Positions 1 through 13,596 of a DNA stretch of 42,500 bases are shown one piece after another. Within the stretch, counting starts at the first letter, position 1. Each line of letters starts with the position of its first letter. This DNA is from Litomosoides sigmodontis. Its lineage: Eukaryota; Nematoda; Chromadorea; Rhabditida; Onchocercidae. The translations under genes were made by a program, and so were the position numbers. The notes beneath the pieces were generated by a model. It worked only from the letters and a program-made list of their open reading frames with translations, was not told the origin of the DNA and made no database searches. Location: the NCBI GenBank assembly GCA_963070105.1, contig OY718804.1, forward strand, positions 9,406,817 through 9,449,316, in the 5' to 3' direction.

Positions 1-79
1 TTATTTAATAAGCTTTCACTTTTCACTTACTCATCGTGTCGTCCAAATAGAATACAGTTTAGCTTTACATTTTTTGCAG

Positions 80-2070
80 TTGTATGTTACCGAAGAAGGA
101 CACTCACATCCTGCTCCCGCCGATATGATGGTGCGTTATTTGTTGCACATTTCTTCATGTGGATTTATTCATTCTCCAAAAGTGATGTGTTTTCCTTTTC
201 ATACTGCTTATGCTGAATGTTAACCTGGAATTTAAGAAAGAGAACAAAAAAACACATCACAATGTTGAATGAATTGGGTAAGAAATGACAATTTCTATTG
301 TGTAGTTATAGTTCACCATCAGTTGAGTCATAATTTCTTTTCAGGCACCACCATCAAAGCATGTCATGGATCCCTTGACACGGCAAACCGTATCGGTTCA
401 GAAACGAAAGGTATGCTTAAATTTTTATTGAAGTCTTGGAAAATTGTAGGTTAAAATAAATTATTGTATTATTGCATTGTTTAATTTGTGATATTTAATT
501 CTGCATAAAGTTTAATAGGAATTTTTGCAGCATATGGATGAGCAGTATTATACTGGATTTTCAGCAGCGCCATATCCTCAACAATTTTTGAACGATATAC
601 TTCGTATGCAGGGCGATTTTAATGGTGTTCATGATGTTAGTCTAGCTGTAATTGCTTTTGTTCTGTCCATGAAAGAAAGTATAAGGCTAATGATTAAATT
701 TTTTGAAGTATTAGTATCGGTGCCTCTTCTAGTCCCGACATCACCCATTTGAATATATTCTGCTGCTCATTATGTTTTTGTATAATTCCAAAGTCATAAT
801 GTTTGTTAAGAAATGAGCCTTTGTCTTAGCAGATCCTTTTAGAAAACAGCATTTTAGTTTCAAGAATTTTGATGAATTAATGATCAATGATACTTACAGG
901 CTAATGCTACTGCTTGTTACAGCAACCCTCATGTTGCATTTCAGAATGGCGAAGCATCAAAAGAAGTAACTTTTTCGTTTCTTTTCTCAACCTTATGCTT
1001 TTTATAAATCTGCAGTTGCTGGAATTTAAATGAAAAATTACATGATATCAAAGCCTTCATGGCTATGAGTAATGACTTTATCAGGGCATCGAAATAAAAA
1101 TGGAGAACCAGGGTGCCACAACATCGGATATGCGCATGGAGGTGATTTCGGCAGTCGCAGAAGTGGCGAAATATGCTCAAAATAGAACCGCACAGATGGA
1201 AAATAGTTCTCAGAAGAGCACTGATGGAAGTGGTGCGGTACAACAAGTGTCGAAGCCAATTTCTGCTCATTCAACAACGTCTCCTATTAGCTCACCTGAA
1301 GTACATCCCTCCGGGAACTCCAACCAAGTGCAGTTGCGGAATGGTTTCTCCGATGAAAGTGAGAGTGACGACGATGAATCATCGGGTGCGTAAGCCACGT
1401 CATATCTAATTTGGACCGTCTATTGATGGAAAATAATATTTCATTGTTGAGTTAAAGTCGTTAATTTAATAATCAACTCCTTTCTGCAAATTTTACATAA
1501 TTTTAGAGAGTTTCACGTATTATTAAAAATAGCTCCTTTAGATACAGAAAGCGATGATGCGAAGTGTTCTTCTTCTCACGCTGGTCAAAAATGCGGCAGT
1601 GGAGATGTTGAGGTGCATTTATTTCTTGAAATTTGATATAAAAAATTTATATGTCTCGCGTTTGCAGAGGAGCCGTGTAATTGTTTGAGATCTTTTGCTT
1701 TTATGTAACCTTTCATTTTAGAGTTTGTAACCTTGTTTTCGAGCTAATTTTAGTACTTTTGCACTCTTATTTTAAGGTGGATCGTGAAATTTTGTAGAAA
1801 AAGTATTATTTTTTCCATATTCAGGCTGACAACGATTTATTTGCGATACTGAAGAAAAAAATTGAAAGACAAGTGCCACGGAAACGTTTGCGTTACTTAC
1901 GACGTATAAGACGACAACTAAGTTATTTTCTGCAAATGCATGAAGTGAAGGAAATGTCTTCACGATTACCACCAACAACAAAATATGAAGATATCTTTGG
2001 GAAACATCAGCAACAACACCCACATCAGCACCAACAGCAACAACAGCAGCAACAACAATCACAGCAGTGA
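80..2070 (+). CDS. Unrecognised nuclear-type protein with BESS-like C-terminal motif, 3' part of gene
   Basis: Seven exons join with consistent phase: 80-130, 345-410, 531-635, 900-965, 1085-1385, 1542-1612, 1825-2070, with TGA at 2068. The frame enters from the left edge in phase 0, so the 5' part is missing; 301 residues are visible. Order: a Pro-rich start, a basic DPLTRQTVSVQKRK stretch, an aromatic segment (DEQYYTGFSAAPYPQQF), a long Ser/Thr/Gln-rich linker, an acidic run (SDESESDDDESSDTESDD), then a predicted basic helix DNDLFAILKKKIERQVPRKR near residues 221-245, and a Gln/His-rich tail. The helix resembles the BESS motif of MADF-domain transcription regulators in its LF...L...P.KRL spacing. 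No MADF domain is visible, as it would lie upstream. Coding status is strong. The BESS assignment is inference and could be wrong. A nuclear location is likely from composition. Confidence 0.75.
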
Positions 2071-3699
2071 TTACGATCATGTAAATAATTGTTCTTGTTT
2101 TGAGCTGTTCCTCCCAATGCAAACATTTCTGGTCTCATTAATTTTGAAATTTCTTCATGTTATAAGCAGGATTTTGAATCGGCGTAATCGCTTTTATTTT
2201 TCTTTCCACTATTTGAACTTAAAGCCATATTTAACAATATTTAAAAAGGCAAATGAAAAATTAGGAACAAACTTTCCTTACAAGGAATTGCTTTCTTTTT
2301 CTCTAAAGTTTTTATATTTCGTCTGGGACTCTAATTAATTTCAAAGTAAGACTTCTTGTGATAAAACTTTTCCACGAACAGTTGGAGTTCAATTTTTCTT
2401 TTTTTCTTTGCACCGATAAAACTTCTCTTTCACTGTGTACACTTGTGAGCAAGCGGTGTTACTGCATTTACGGTGTTCATTTGATTTTTACGAATTCAGT
2501 TTGGTACTATGAATGCGAATCAGTAAATATCAAAAATGGAATAGATGTAAGCATTTTGTTACAGGTGATAGACTTGAGAAAGCTTAAAGAAAACCAACTT
2601 GATGTTTTAGTCAAATAATTTGATGTTACAAAATAATGTTTCTTTTTTAAATAACGTAATGATAAAATGAAAAGAACGAATCGTATAGCAAGAAAATAAT
2701 TCTGAACGTCCTACATTCATATTTTAGTAGTTTCGTCGCACAAATAATTACGAAAATTGTCATTGGACAAAGTTGAGCTTTCATTGAGGAGAAAATCGAG
2801 TGTGATTTATGCATTTGGTAAATCTTACCATTAGATGTCAGTTTAAAGTTGTTTGAAGTTTGAAGTTTTTGGCGAAACTAAAAGGGACAATTGATGATGG
2901 ATGCAAAGTTTAAAATTACAGTAATGTTCACTTATAAAATTGGACTGTTTTCGAATTACTGCAATGATCTGTCACTCCACCTGTTCACACCATCCTAGCT
3001 TTGCATAAAATCATGAACACTTCTAACGATATTTGGCAATGAAAAATTGAAACTAATCTTGAGAAAGCCTGAAGAGAGAAAGAGAAATAAATGAAGCGAA
3101 GATTGTTGACAAATGAGAGCTAACTAAAATATCTAAAAATCATCCTTCATTATCACTTGTTGCGTCATTCTCTCTCTCTCTCTCTTTCTCTCTCGTTGCA
3201 GGTACTAATTTATCAGCGTTAATTACGATAGTTCATTGATTAGCCTCCATTTTTTTCCTACTCTCCGTTAATACAAAATTTAAAAGTGTTTGTTGCCTTC
3301 TTGTTTTATTTAAGCCATCAAAGATCAAACCATTACTCTTATGTCATTTATTAGTGAGATGGAATGAAATGCATACATCGCAATATATTTAGCAATAATT
3401 TTTCTTTCATTTTCCCTTATTTGCTAGCCTATTACTGCGCCAATAACAAATAGCAACAATAAATAACAACAACAATAAGCAGTAAAACGATGAATGATAT
3501 CTGAAATAGCCTGAGCAGGTTCACAATGAGAAAGATTGGTAGTGGAAACTGGTCACTTCTAACGGATACTGGTCACATCCCCCTTCCTTCGTTGAGTTAC
3601 TGTCAACTGCCAGTACAGCTGAATGAGTGGAAAAGTCAGGGGAATGCAGTTGAAACTGGGGAACTATAATCGTTTGAAATACAAAAATAAATTAAATTA

Positions 3700-3722
3700 G
3701 GAGAGAGAGAGAGAGAGAGAGA
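3700..3722. repeat. GA microsatellite
   Basis: A near-perfect GA dinucleotide run. A complementary CT run lies about 500 bases upstream (3169-3194), so the two could pair as an inverted repeat in single strands. Confidence 0.9.
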
Positions 3723-6071
3723 AGTGTGTTTGCTATGAGAGAAATAAGGCATTGAAATAATTTTCCCTCATCAATTTATCGTGTTAGATTATCATCTAAT
3801 TACCTTTTTCATTTTTAATTATATCATTCGCTAATCGATTATTGCTTTTGCTTTCCTCAATGTATTTCGTTCAAGTCCGAAAACATCTTATCAGCGATAC
3901 CATTCCTTTATCAACCAACATATCACCACCACTATAGCCCCACACATTGTCTAGTGTAAACAAAAGCAAAATATTGTGGAAACGTAGGGTAAATTTGAAA
4001 TTGTGAAATATTTTCAGATGACAAAGTAAAAGTAAATAAATAAATGTAGGCGGAAGGGATGAAGATCGAATGCATGCTGCATGCATAATTAAGTGTTTCA
4101 TGGCGCTTCACATGCGAAAATTTTTCAGATACAAAAATTTTTTAGTGCTAACATTCTCATTTGCTAATTGTTTCTTTCATTCATTTAAAAAGAGCAAATT
4201 GAAATTCAAAAAAATGACCATTGCAAGCAAGTTTGTGGTGCTTCTTAGGTAGAAGTGCACTTTCCCCCTCCTTTTTTTTTCATTTTTATATGTTTCAACA
4301 GTTTTATTTGAAAGATTAGTATGGCAAGCTATCAAATAGCATGTTCGGGTCATTTCATCTTATTCTTTTTTCGTATTTTAAACTCATATTTCATTCAGCT
4401 TCGAAAAATCAGAATATCGGAAGAGAAAGGAGGGTAATAATTCGGTTAAAAAAATCATAACCGGATTGAATATCGCATGATCAGGTTTATTCGAACACCG
4501 TAAGTCATCTTTATCCCATTCCGATTTTTTTCCGTCGTTCAGTTGAAAAGAAGTGCGTAAAATTTTCATCGATTCATCCGACATGAACTTTGAAATGGAA
4601 AAAACGAAATTTTTCGCTGTCTACAAAATTTCGGAAATTATTGTCTGCGAATTTCAAACTAATATGTCATTTTTTTTTTCGTTTTAAATTAGTTTTTTCT
4701 GCTGCTAAAATTCTTTGTTTAAATGAGTGAACATTTATTACAATGTGAAGAAACTATGTCAGTAAACACTTCTGTAATACGAATTGGAAAACTTTTTCTT
4801 TTCTTTCAAGAAGCCAATTTGAACGAATTCATTTTGAAATTAAATTCGACTGAAATAAATCAGATGTGACTTTTGGCACTATAATTTTTTGCTACAAACA
4901 AAATTAGTTAATGAAATTTCCCTGCTAATTTCTTAAGCATTAAAAATTCAATTGGAATTTTTCATTGAAATTATTCTTTATTTTAATTTATTTCATAAAA
5001 TCCAAAATTTCATAATGGTCGTTTAATTTTTCTATGAAGCTCACTAAAATTATCAAGCGTTATGAGCGATAGATAGTTTAGCCTATTATAATGGCAGCTT
5101 ATCACTGCTAGTGTTAGCAATGATAGTTAGCTAGGCTTTGCCATTAAAATTCTTGTGAAATGTTGCTACAGTTGGCTAGTCCATTTGAAAATTTTGTTTC
5201 TCAATCTTTCTCTTCTTCCTTTTCATCTCAAAAATGAAACTTCAGTTATCTTAAAATGCAAAAAAAAAAAGGAAAAGTGAAATGCTAAAAAGAAAAGGAA
5301 ACTAAATTTTCAAATGGCAGAATAACACGTTATGCTGTTTCCTATACATTCTAAAACTGCTATAGGTAGATTGCTCAGATGGAGCAATTTCAATAAAGTA
5401 CAAATTTTTTTACATTCAGACCTTTCCTTCTTCTTTTTCATTTTTTTTTTTTTAGAAAAGAATTTTCGCGCTTCAAAAATTTAGCTCGTTTGCCTTTACA
5501 TTCGGTCGGCTATTTATTTGTTCAAAAAATTCTAGTAAGATGAAAACACGTTTTCGACAGTTTATATTTGCGTTGGATGTGTGTGGAACAGTTGACCTCA
5601 TTAACAACTATAATTTGTCCTTTTCAATTCAATTTCGATTAATTGCTATTTTGCGGAATTTTTACATTAAAATACGTTTGTTGTTGTCATTTGCTTTTCC
5701 CAATTACATGTAGAATTTCTTAATTTAACTTTAAATTTGAAATCAAAAACGCTTATTTTTTTTCCATCCAAATGTACAACTTGTCTCACAGTAAACAAAA
5801 CTATCATTAGGAAAGCAAAAATATATTACTCAGAAATTTCAACCTTTTCATTTCCATAAATTTGTGTTTCAATCGGTGAAATGTTCATTTACTCAGTGAA
5901 AGTTTGACAATTTCAATCATTCTATTTTAATTAAAGAGTTTCAAATTTAAAATATATGCATGCAATTCAATCGAGGCCACCTTCCATTGATTCCCTCATT
6001 AAGAAAAAAAAACAGTTAACCATGTCGAAATCGAAATTTGCTTAACTTTAAATTGAAATTAGCTAAATTTT

Positions 6072-6093
6072 CCCCCCCCCCCCCCCCCCCCCC
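6072..6093. repeat. Poly-C homopolymer, 22 bases
   Basis: Uninterrupted run of 22 C within AT-rich non-coding DNA. The exact length in the assembly is probably unreliable. Confidence 0.9.
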
Positions 6094-8459
6094 AAATAGC
6101 TAGTCCCCTACACGAATGTTTCATGTCTTAGTGCATTCCTTGCCTAACGACCAATAAGCTTTCCAAAGAGTAAGTGGGAAAATGTGGTAGGAAATTGAAA
6201 TGTGCAAGCTTTTTAGCTTGAAAAAAGAAAATGAGAGCATTTAAACAAATGCGCTAGAGATGAAATAAGAGGAGTGGTGTCTATAGGCCTTTTATCAAAC
6301 TAATAATAAATTACTGGAAAGCAGGAAGGGCGAAGGAACGAACGCTATTATTTCGATTACTCTTCACTTCCACTAACTACCAACCATTAACAATTCACAA
6401 TTCAGTGTGTTGCTGCTGCTCTTTTGCCGAAATATTTTAACAGCCAATTTTTTTTCCTTTCATTTCTAACTTAGCACATTCAACGGCTAATAAGTCACTG
6501 CCCGCTTTCTTCACCTTCGAAAACTTTCCCTTTGGGTAAATTGCACGTCGATAGCTTTTATAGCATTAATAAAATGCAAATTATGAGTTTTGGTGGACAA
6601 TGCTAGAAGCGAAAAGAGACGAGCGTGGGAGTGAATGAATTGTCAATGTTCCAAGAAAATTCATTTTATGTTAAAATTATTTAAGCAATAATAGGTTAAT
6701 TTAAAAAGTATTAAAATTACGATTACTATTAATTAATTAATTGATTAAACCAATTGATGAAGATGTAGTGTTTTGGTGAATGGTGAAAATCATGCCATTT
6801 ACTTGAGATTGTGAGATATATGTCACATTTCTCAGTAAATGAATCTACCAGTAAAATGCAATATGAGAATTTATGATTAATTTAAAATGCATGCAACAAA
6901 TGACCGATCAATTGAAATGCGTGCCAAAAGTCACATAAAGTTACACAAATTGCCTGTGCAACCCAAACTTCATTAGAAAAATTACTTGCTGAATGACTCA
7001 TCAAGTAACTTATCAGATAATTAAAGTGCAATTTTATTAGGTATGAAGTAATTCCAAATAAAATATCAATATTTTTTTAAAGCATTTTTCTCCCTCAAAA
7101 CAGCAATGAAATTTTGCAAATTTATCATATGACACATTGATAATTTCATTTCAATAAAATCTAATTCAATTAAAAACTTTAATTAGAAATATCAATTCAG
7201 CTCTTATAAACTCTTATAAAATTTTCAATTTATAGAATTTCGTTCATCTTTTTTTTTCACTTCGGCAAATCATTCATCTTCATTTCCCTCTTTCAGCTCA
7301 TCCTCATTTACTATGAAAATTTAAAGAAAAAAAAAGGATAAGTGAATGAAAAAAAAATGAGAGGAAGCGATCGATGACTAATTTTTCGTTCATTTCCTTT
7401 TCATCCGTTTGAGCTTTTCCTTGCAAGCAACTGTTAGCGACGATGGATCATTCATTATCCGACACTCACCCATGCCTATTTCATAGTAATTTTAAACTTA
7501 GCAAAAGGATCAAACAAATCAAAACGCCACTTCCCCATTCTTCTTCAGCATCCTTTACGCCACGCCGTTCTCTGTCTTCCGTACGTTAGGCTTGAAAAAG
7601 GCTAAATCGATTCCGGTTGAATGGCCACATCTTTTGGCCGGAAAGCTAACTCTTCCATCCTTTTCTTTTTCTTCTTTTCCGTCTTTCTTCACTCATTGCA
7701 ATTTTAACAAACTCTTTTTGCGCAAATTTTAACTATCAGCTGTCCTCTCCTTCTTTTTGCATTCCTTAAAAATGTAATTTTTTGTTATAATTTTCATTAC
7801 TCAAAAAAAAGATCAAATATCAAATGACAAAAAGGCTAAGTAAAAAAGGCCACGTAAGCAAGCCTGTTTTCAGTGTACCTTTCATTCATTTAAATTCACT
7901 GTTTATACACATACGTATGCAAGTGAGAAAGTTTACGTCAACTAAATGAGCTACTCATTTTTACTGTTCACTCTGCATCAACCACTCATTTACTAACACT
8001 TTATTGATACAGTAACCCACACATATCCATCGTTTCCTCAATTTTACCGTAATTTTATTGTCATTGCAACAATTATTACTGTGCTTATCACTTAACATCA
8101 CACTGCCACCATCATCAGTTGTTATTTGCTGATGGGAAGAGGAGAAATGGTATCGTTGTTGTACGTGCTACAGTAATGTCGTAATAACTTCGAGTAATAG
8201 ATCGATATTACCTAAGTATTTCTCTTACTCAGAACAAAAATGACATCATCCACAACTTTTTTCAATCAAAAATGAAGCATCAAAAATTTTAATTGAAACT
8301 ATTAGTTTAATTCCTATGAATTTTATCCATTTTTTCACTTCTGCTCGCTTTCAACTCATCGAGCATCGTATTTTATGTGGACAATTTCATAATTTGATTG
8401 AGTTCAATTGATAGGAACAAATCGATACCATCCAATCGTCAAAATACCTCACAACAGAG

Positions 8460-9300
8460 ATGACCTCTGCTGACCTTTAAGCAGAAAAGGAGGAGCAAAC
8501 GGTGGTGTGCTGTGGCTCGCCGCTGCCTGTTTTCTCTCCTCCGACATTTGCCTCCCAATCTTCTCGCCCTGTTTCCTTCAGATCTGATCGACACGAAAAC
8601 AGCTCCCACACTGCTGAAAATCGATCAACCACCGACAGATAATTATGCCGGACATCTCGATGATGTTGCTTGCCGGTAGGAGATGGACAGACGGACCCCA
8701 CGCACCACTCATCCCCTCTCTCCTCCTCCAGGCTTCCTCTTTTGTGACCAGTAAATAGTACGACGCGAAATTCACAGGAAAAACCATCTCCACTTCATCG
8801 ATCTCTTTTTTAATCATCTCTCTCTCTCTCTCTCTCTCCCTCTCTCTCTCAGTATCTCTCCCTCACCTCAATCATACCACCAACAAAAGACTTCTTGTTT
8901 TTCATCTCCACACTTCTTATCACTAAAGCTTCACTTCTCCGTCAATCTATATCTGCGTTGTCGCGGATAATAATGCATCCCCCGTGTTGCACGTCGACTC
9001 TTTTCCATCCGTCACGTTGGTGGCGCTGGTGGGTAGGTGTAAGTAGGCGTAGTAGGGTAGGTGATGGATGGGTGGGTGGGTGGGTGGGTGGGTCACTTGT
9101 TTTTCATGTCGGATCGCTCTTTTTATATCCATCGATTTCTGGAGCGAAGGCGCCACCTCTCTCCTCCGCTTGTGATTACCTCCTCGCATTTCCGAATGTA
9201 GTCGATCTCTTTGACGATGCTTGCATGAATGTATCTGATGATGGCGACGACAACTGGACGTGTTGCTCGAGTGACCGTGACGTGACCTGTTAGATAGGAC
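8460..9300. promoter_or_regulatory. GC-richer island with G-quadruplex motif upstream of the plexin-domain gene
   Basis: Base composition rises clearly above the surrounding AT-rich DNA. The island contains CpG dinucleotides and, at 9070-9093 on the plus strand, six GGG runs each separated by one T, a classic intramolecular G-quadruplex pattern. It ends about 550 bases before the ATG of the gene at 9848. Open frames crossing it on both strands have low-complexity, repeat-derived translations and no splice partners, so I do not call a protein. A promoter or 5' leader role is inference from position and composition. Confidence 0.35.
8816..8850. repeat. CT microsatellite
   Basis: CT dinucleotide run with one CCC interruption, inside the GC-richer island upstream of the plexin-domain gene. 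Confidence 0.9.
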
Positions 9301-9847
9301 ACTCTCGTTATTCCATCGTTTGCTCGTTTAAAAGTGATGCTAAAAATTTGCACCTGTTAGTGTGATGTTTTTCGATTGCTACATTTTACACGTGAATAAT
9401 TAGAAATTTGCGTGGAGCAATAGATGCCATAGAAGGACACTGATAGACTGATGCTAGTTTTATTTTGTTTTTCCAACAATATATTTTCACACAACATTTT
9501 TTATTTCCTTTATTTTTCATGCGATGGCCAAATGAAGCTTTAAATTCTCCTAGGCGCATATGGCATGTCATTGAAGTCTTCTTTTCAGTGTTTCATTGAA
9601 TGATGCCAAATGGTAGACGAATGCAGTGGAAAATTCATTATGCATGTTTTATTTATGAAGTATTTATCTAAATACGCGCATGAGCAATGTGTGACGCATT
9701 TACGTCACATGTACTATTTATTTTCCAATTGTTGCTTTTGCAGGGTTTGAAATTCAGGTCATTGTACGTGTTATGTGTGACGTGTGCCGCTCTGAGAAAG
9801 CGTTTGAATGAAGCAATTTGCTTGCTAAAACATTATTTTCTGAAGAA

Positions 9848-12800
9848 ATGGTGTACTTAAAGTTACATCTCTTACTGTTCCTCCTTACTTTTATCGAATT
9901 TTTATTTGCTGATGAAAGAAAAGGTAAATTTTTTTTGAAATAAATTTAGTATAATACTTGATATGGCCAGATGAAACTGAACCAGATGAAATGAAAACTG
10001 GCATTTATACAGAGTACTTATAAGTTCTTTCATCGATTGATTTATTTATTGCAACCGCTCATTGTTTTTTCTGATTTGTCCGCCACATGTTTCATTCATG
10101 AAATGATTTTTGAACGTTGATTGAAAAACTGGTTTCTTGCAACTACTTCGCACTTCTTATTATTTGGAATTGTCAATTTGTAATGTAATCTAGGATCATT
10201 CCACTACGACTTCGATCCACCAAACTTCACATCGTTGCAAAGAAGACATAAACGGGGTATTGATGATGACAACGATGATGTCGAGGACACATTTCGTTTA
10301 CCAAATGATGTTGAAGTGCAGGAAGATTCGGTATGCTGTTGCAATGTTACTTTTATTATAAGCTAATGCAATTATTGGGCATTTCATACGTCGATTATGC
10401 AATTATCGGCATTTTAATTTGACTTGTGTTTAATAGGATATCATTTTAATTTGACTTGTGTTTAATAGGATATTAATGCTGTTAGCATATCAATCCTTTT
10501 GAGGAGAGTTCGTGTAATGTAGGATAGTACATTGATATTTAGAACAGTATGTGATGGTTGTGATAATACAGAAATATTTCCCATATCATGAAGTCAGATT
10601 TTACGACGAATGATGTAATTAATTACGGATTGTTTTTTTAAAGATTGATCATCAGTATTATATAATGGAAATTAAAGTCAACAGATCCGATCTAATGAAA
10701 GATTATTACATTGATGTACCGGCAATGTTAGAAAAGCCAGGAACTGTTGGTAATAAAAGTCATTCATCACTATCGAACAGCTATAGAAGAGCTGTGGTAC
10801 GTCACCTACAGATTTATCTAATGATAGGAATTTTAGTTTTTTGATGCCGAAATGATGGAACTATAAAGAACTGTATAAATTGATTTCTAAACTGAGGATC
10901 GAATCGAGTATCCAGTTCATCTTTTCAGCAGTTTTCTTTAATTGAAAAGGATTTTAGGCGGCTAAGATACAGTTCGACTTTCCTTTTTATGGTCATCGAA
11001 TGAAAAATTTAACTATCGCTACTGGTGGTAAGTTATAACTTCTTTCCAAAGTATTTCAAAAATCTTTTGAACGGAATTTTAGAAGTAATTCGAAGTAGAA
11101 TAATGTCACACAGATGCAAATTTGTTCCCTTTGTAGGCTTTGCTTACATTGGTGATCAATGGCATAGTTGGTTAGCAGCTACGCAATATATTGCACCACT
11201 TATGGCAAATTTTGACACACACGGCGAAAATGCTACAATTATGTACGCGGATGATGGTGAAAAGTTTGTCATGGAATGGCGTAATTTACAACTTCGTGAA
11301 CAACGTTCAGGCATAGTTTGCTTTACATTTGTTTAAGATTAAAACTCCATACTTTTCAAACTTTCTTTTCGGAACCTCACGTTAAATAACGAGAATTTGA
11401 TAATGAAAATAAAATGGATAGTATTTGTAATTATGTGGTAGATACAGTCGTAGATGAAGATTGGGTGCGAAGTTCCAAATTATTAATGTTAATATTTTCA
11501 GATGGCTTCTTCACTTTCCAAGGATCTCTGCATAAGAACGGAGATATTTGGTTTGTCTACAAAGATGTAAGCATTGAAAAGTCCATGATTATTTTTCTAT
11601 AACGAATTAAACTAGTAGTAATGAACGGAAGTAGGGCAGTTGATCTACATGTTTTCAACCCTTGCTGACCTTTCTCATTTTTGCTTCGGCAGTGTCTTGG
11701 CGGTATTTTAGGTACCAATACCTGTAACAAACATCAGTGATTCTCATCACCCAGTAAAAATTGGGATGAGCGATGCGTATCTTTTCCATCACAGCGTGCA
11801 TAACCCTCTTGCACCTATTTCACAGCCTCGTAAGTTATTTTTTCAATTTTTTGCTCCGCGAAGTGTAACATTGTAAGGTTGTTAAAAATGCTGTTTTTTT
11901 TCCTAAGCATGAATTCATATTGCTTCCTTTTTTGCAGCATCAATAAAACGAGTCATTTATGAATATCATCGCATTGAAGTGAAACCATCATTGATTATGT
12001 CAAACACGATCGTTTTACTGAAAGCTCAACCAAGTAAGAACACTTACATAAGTTTTCTGGTTACTTTTTATACTAATCGAAAACACTTTCTACTTCACTC
12101 TTGTTGTTCCAGCATGCATACAGTATCAGAGTTGTGAAGAGTGTTCCAATGCAACTTTAAAACATTTTAACTGCTCTTGGTGCCATTCAAAAGCAAAACA
12201 TGGCGGACCTTTCTGCTCTGACCAAGCTGGGTAAGCTTTATTCTTTGCATAAGTGAAGTCTATGTCTGGGAGGTGTAACATTAATACATGTATTTCAGGT
12301 TACATAGACGTCGACAGCACTGGATTGAAGGAAATTGCAAGGATAACGGTAAAGTAACTTACTGCAGTGCAGATGATGATTTCAATGAAGTCAATGATGA
12401 AGACAACATTCTGGATACATCTGGTATTTGTAAATAAATTATAATCTAAGTTACTAATTGGAACTTCAAAATCTCTAATATTATCGTGCGCTACTTAGGT
12501 ACTTTGTACAGTATCGCTACTTTTCTTTCTAGGAAGATGCAAATGGAATTCCTATTTTTTATAGTTGTTTCGAATGAGAAAGTTTTAAAAAATATTACAA
12601 TGCGCTTTTGCCTAATCTAACAGTTCAGTTTTCCCTTTCATTCCTTTTTACTTCAGTACTAATGCTTAATATAAATGCAAAGAACCATTTTTATACCTCA
12701 TAAAGCAGTTGTAATATTACACGCAAAATATTATTTGATAGAATCAAAGAAATTGCAAAATGATCTCTTGCATTTTCAGGAAAGTTTGCTGGAAAAACAC

Positions 12801-13396
12801 GAGTAACAGCATCACCTCCAGAACCAGATGAAGTGGTTGCATGGGATCGTGAGAAAAAAATCAAGGTTCCAGAAGTAGCTAAGGATAGCGATGGTGATTT
12901 TTCACGTATTATAATTTTCGATTCATTGTGATTAAAATCTAAAATCTAAAGTTAATATAGTCACATCTCCGCTAAAATCTATTATATGATCAAACCAGTT
13001 TATAGATATATTGGGTCGGTCTAATAGTGGGTTCGCCTCGATATTCGTCGTCTTAGTTGGTGTTGTAGTTTTTGTAAGTTGGGCCTCATACGCATATTTC
13101 AATCCCCATACGCCGTCTGGCCAGTTACTGATAAAGGTAAATTTTGACCTTATTTTTAACTCGTGAAGATAAAAAAAAAGCTGTATTTTAAGAAAATACA
13201 GCTTTTATAGTAGTTCTTATTTTGTGCTACAGAAAGAGATTTCAATTAATTTTGAGAAGATTTCGATGCCACCAATTTCAATGATTTATTCCTTGCAACA
13301 TGGCACATACTTACATGAATGATATTTCAGTATCGTCCCTCGAGGTGGCATATGCCATCAAGTCATGTTCGGTATCGTGCGTCAGTACACATGTAA
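9848..13396 (+). CDS. Plexin domain-containing protein (TEM7/PLXDC family), type I membrane protein
   Basis: Thirteen exons: 9848-9923, 10194-10330, 10644-10796, 10958-11027, 11137-11304, 11502-11566, 11712-11829, 11938-12033, 12113-12230, 12299-12423, 12780-12893, 13006-13136, 13331-13396; about 478 aa (human family members are about 500-530). A hydrophobic signal peptide (MVYLKLHLLLFLLTFIEFLF) opens the frame. A dibasic RRHKR-G site at residues 42-47 suggests furin cleavage. The extracellular part carries the family motifs FPFYG, FAYIGDQW, NHPVK-like HPVKIGMSDAY and YEYHRIE. A cysteine-rich PSI domain follows near residues 296-350 (CEECSNATLKHFNCSWC). One membrane segment lies near 422-443, and the short tail has YRPSRWHMPS, like the RRPSRWPAMK tail of vertebrate PLXDC2. 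Family members are surface receptors for PEDF in vertebrates; the nematode ligand is unknown. The exon 5 donor is ambiguous: 11304 (GT) or 11310 (GC). Confidence 0.92.
10410..10473. repeat. Perfect 32-bp tandem duplication in an intron
   Basis: Two head-to-tail copies, 10410-10441 and 10442-10473, are identical over 32 bases (unit begins CATTTTAATTTGACTTGTGT). They lie in intron 2 of the plexin-domain gene. Identity suggests a recent duplication or an assembly stutter. Confidence 0.9.
13176..13206 (+). other. Short perfect hairpin in the last intron of the plexin-domain gene
   Basis: Arms AAAAGCTGTATTTT (13176-13189) and AAAATACAGCTTTT (13193-13206) are exact reverse complements around a 3-base loop. 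It sits 40 bases after the donor at 13137. The stem is too short and AU-rich for a miRNA precursor. A role is not evident. Confidence 0.8.
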
Positions 13397-13596
13397 GCAG
13401 TTGAAATAACTCAAGGGATTTTTGTTTTCAAGCGATAGGTATGCGCATCAGTAGCGAATCTCATTGTTTGTTTGTCATTGTGCATGTTTGAAGTGGATTT
13501 TTCATCGCTTTGTGCTTTTGTTTTTTTAACTGTTTTTTACTAGAGTGTAGCACCATAGATTTTCTCTAATATTACTAACCTTTATTTAAACCTTTC

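Larger units (their letters stand above)
2071..9847. other. Long intergenic region without recognisable genes
   Basis: Almost 8 kb of AT-rich sequence with short poly-A/T runs and no exon chain that I can support on either strand. Open frames here are short and have no family features. It holds a CT run near 3169-3194, a GA run near 3700-3722, a C homopolymer at 6072-6093, a CT run near 8816-8850 and a GC-richer island at about 8460-9300. The last few hundred bases must contain the promoter and 5' leader of the plexin-domain gene, but no core promoter motif stands out. Confidence 0.6.

Noticed and set aside
8895..9293. Open frame of about 130 codons on the plus strand across the GC-rich island
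   Set aside because: The translation is dominated by repeat-derived WVGGWVGG-like sequence, has no domain and no partner exons. Overlapping open frames on the other strand are equally featureless.
11305..11310. GC donor for exon 5 of the plexin-domain gene
   Set aside because: A GT donor six bases earlier (CAAC|GTTCAG) keeps the frame and gives a spacing closer to human PLXDC2, so a GC intron is not needed here.
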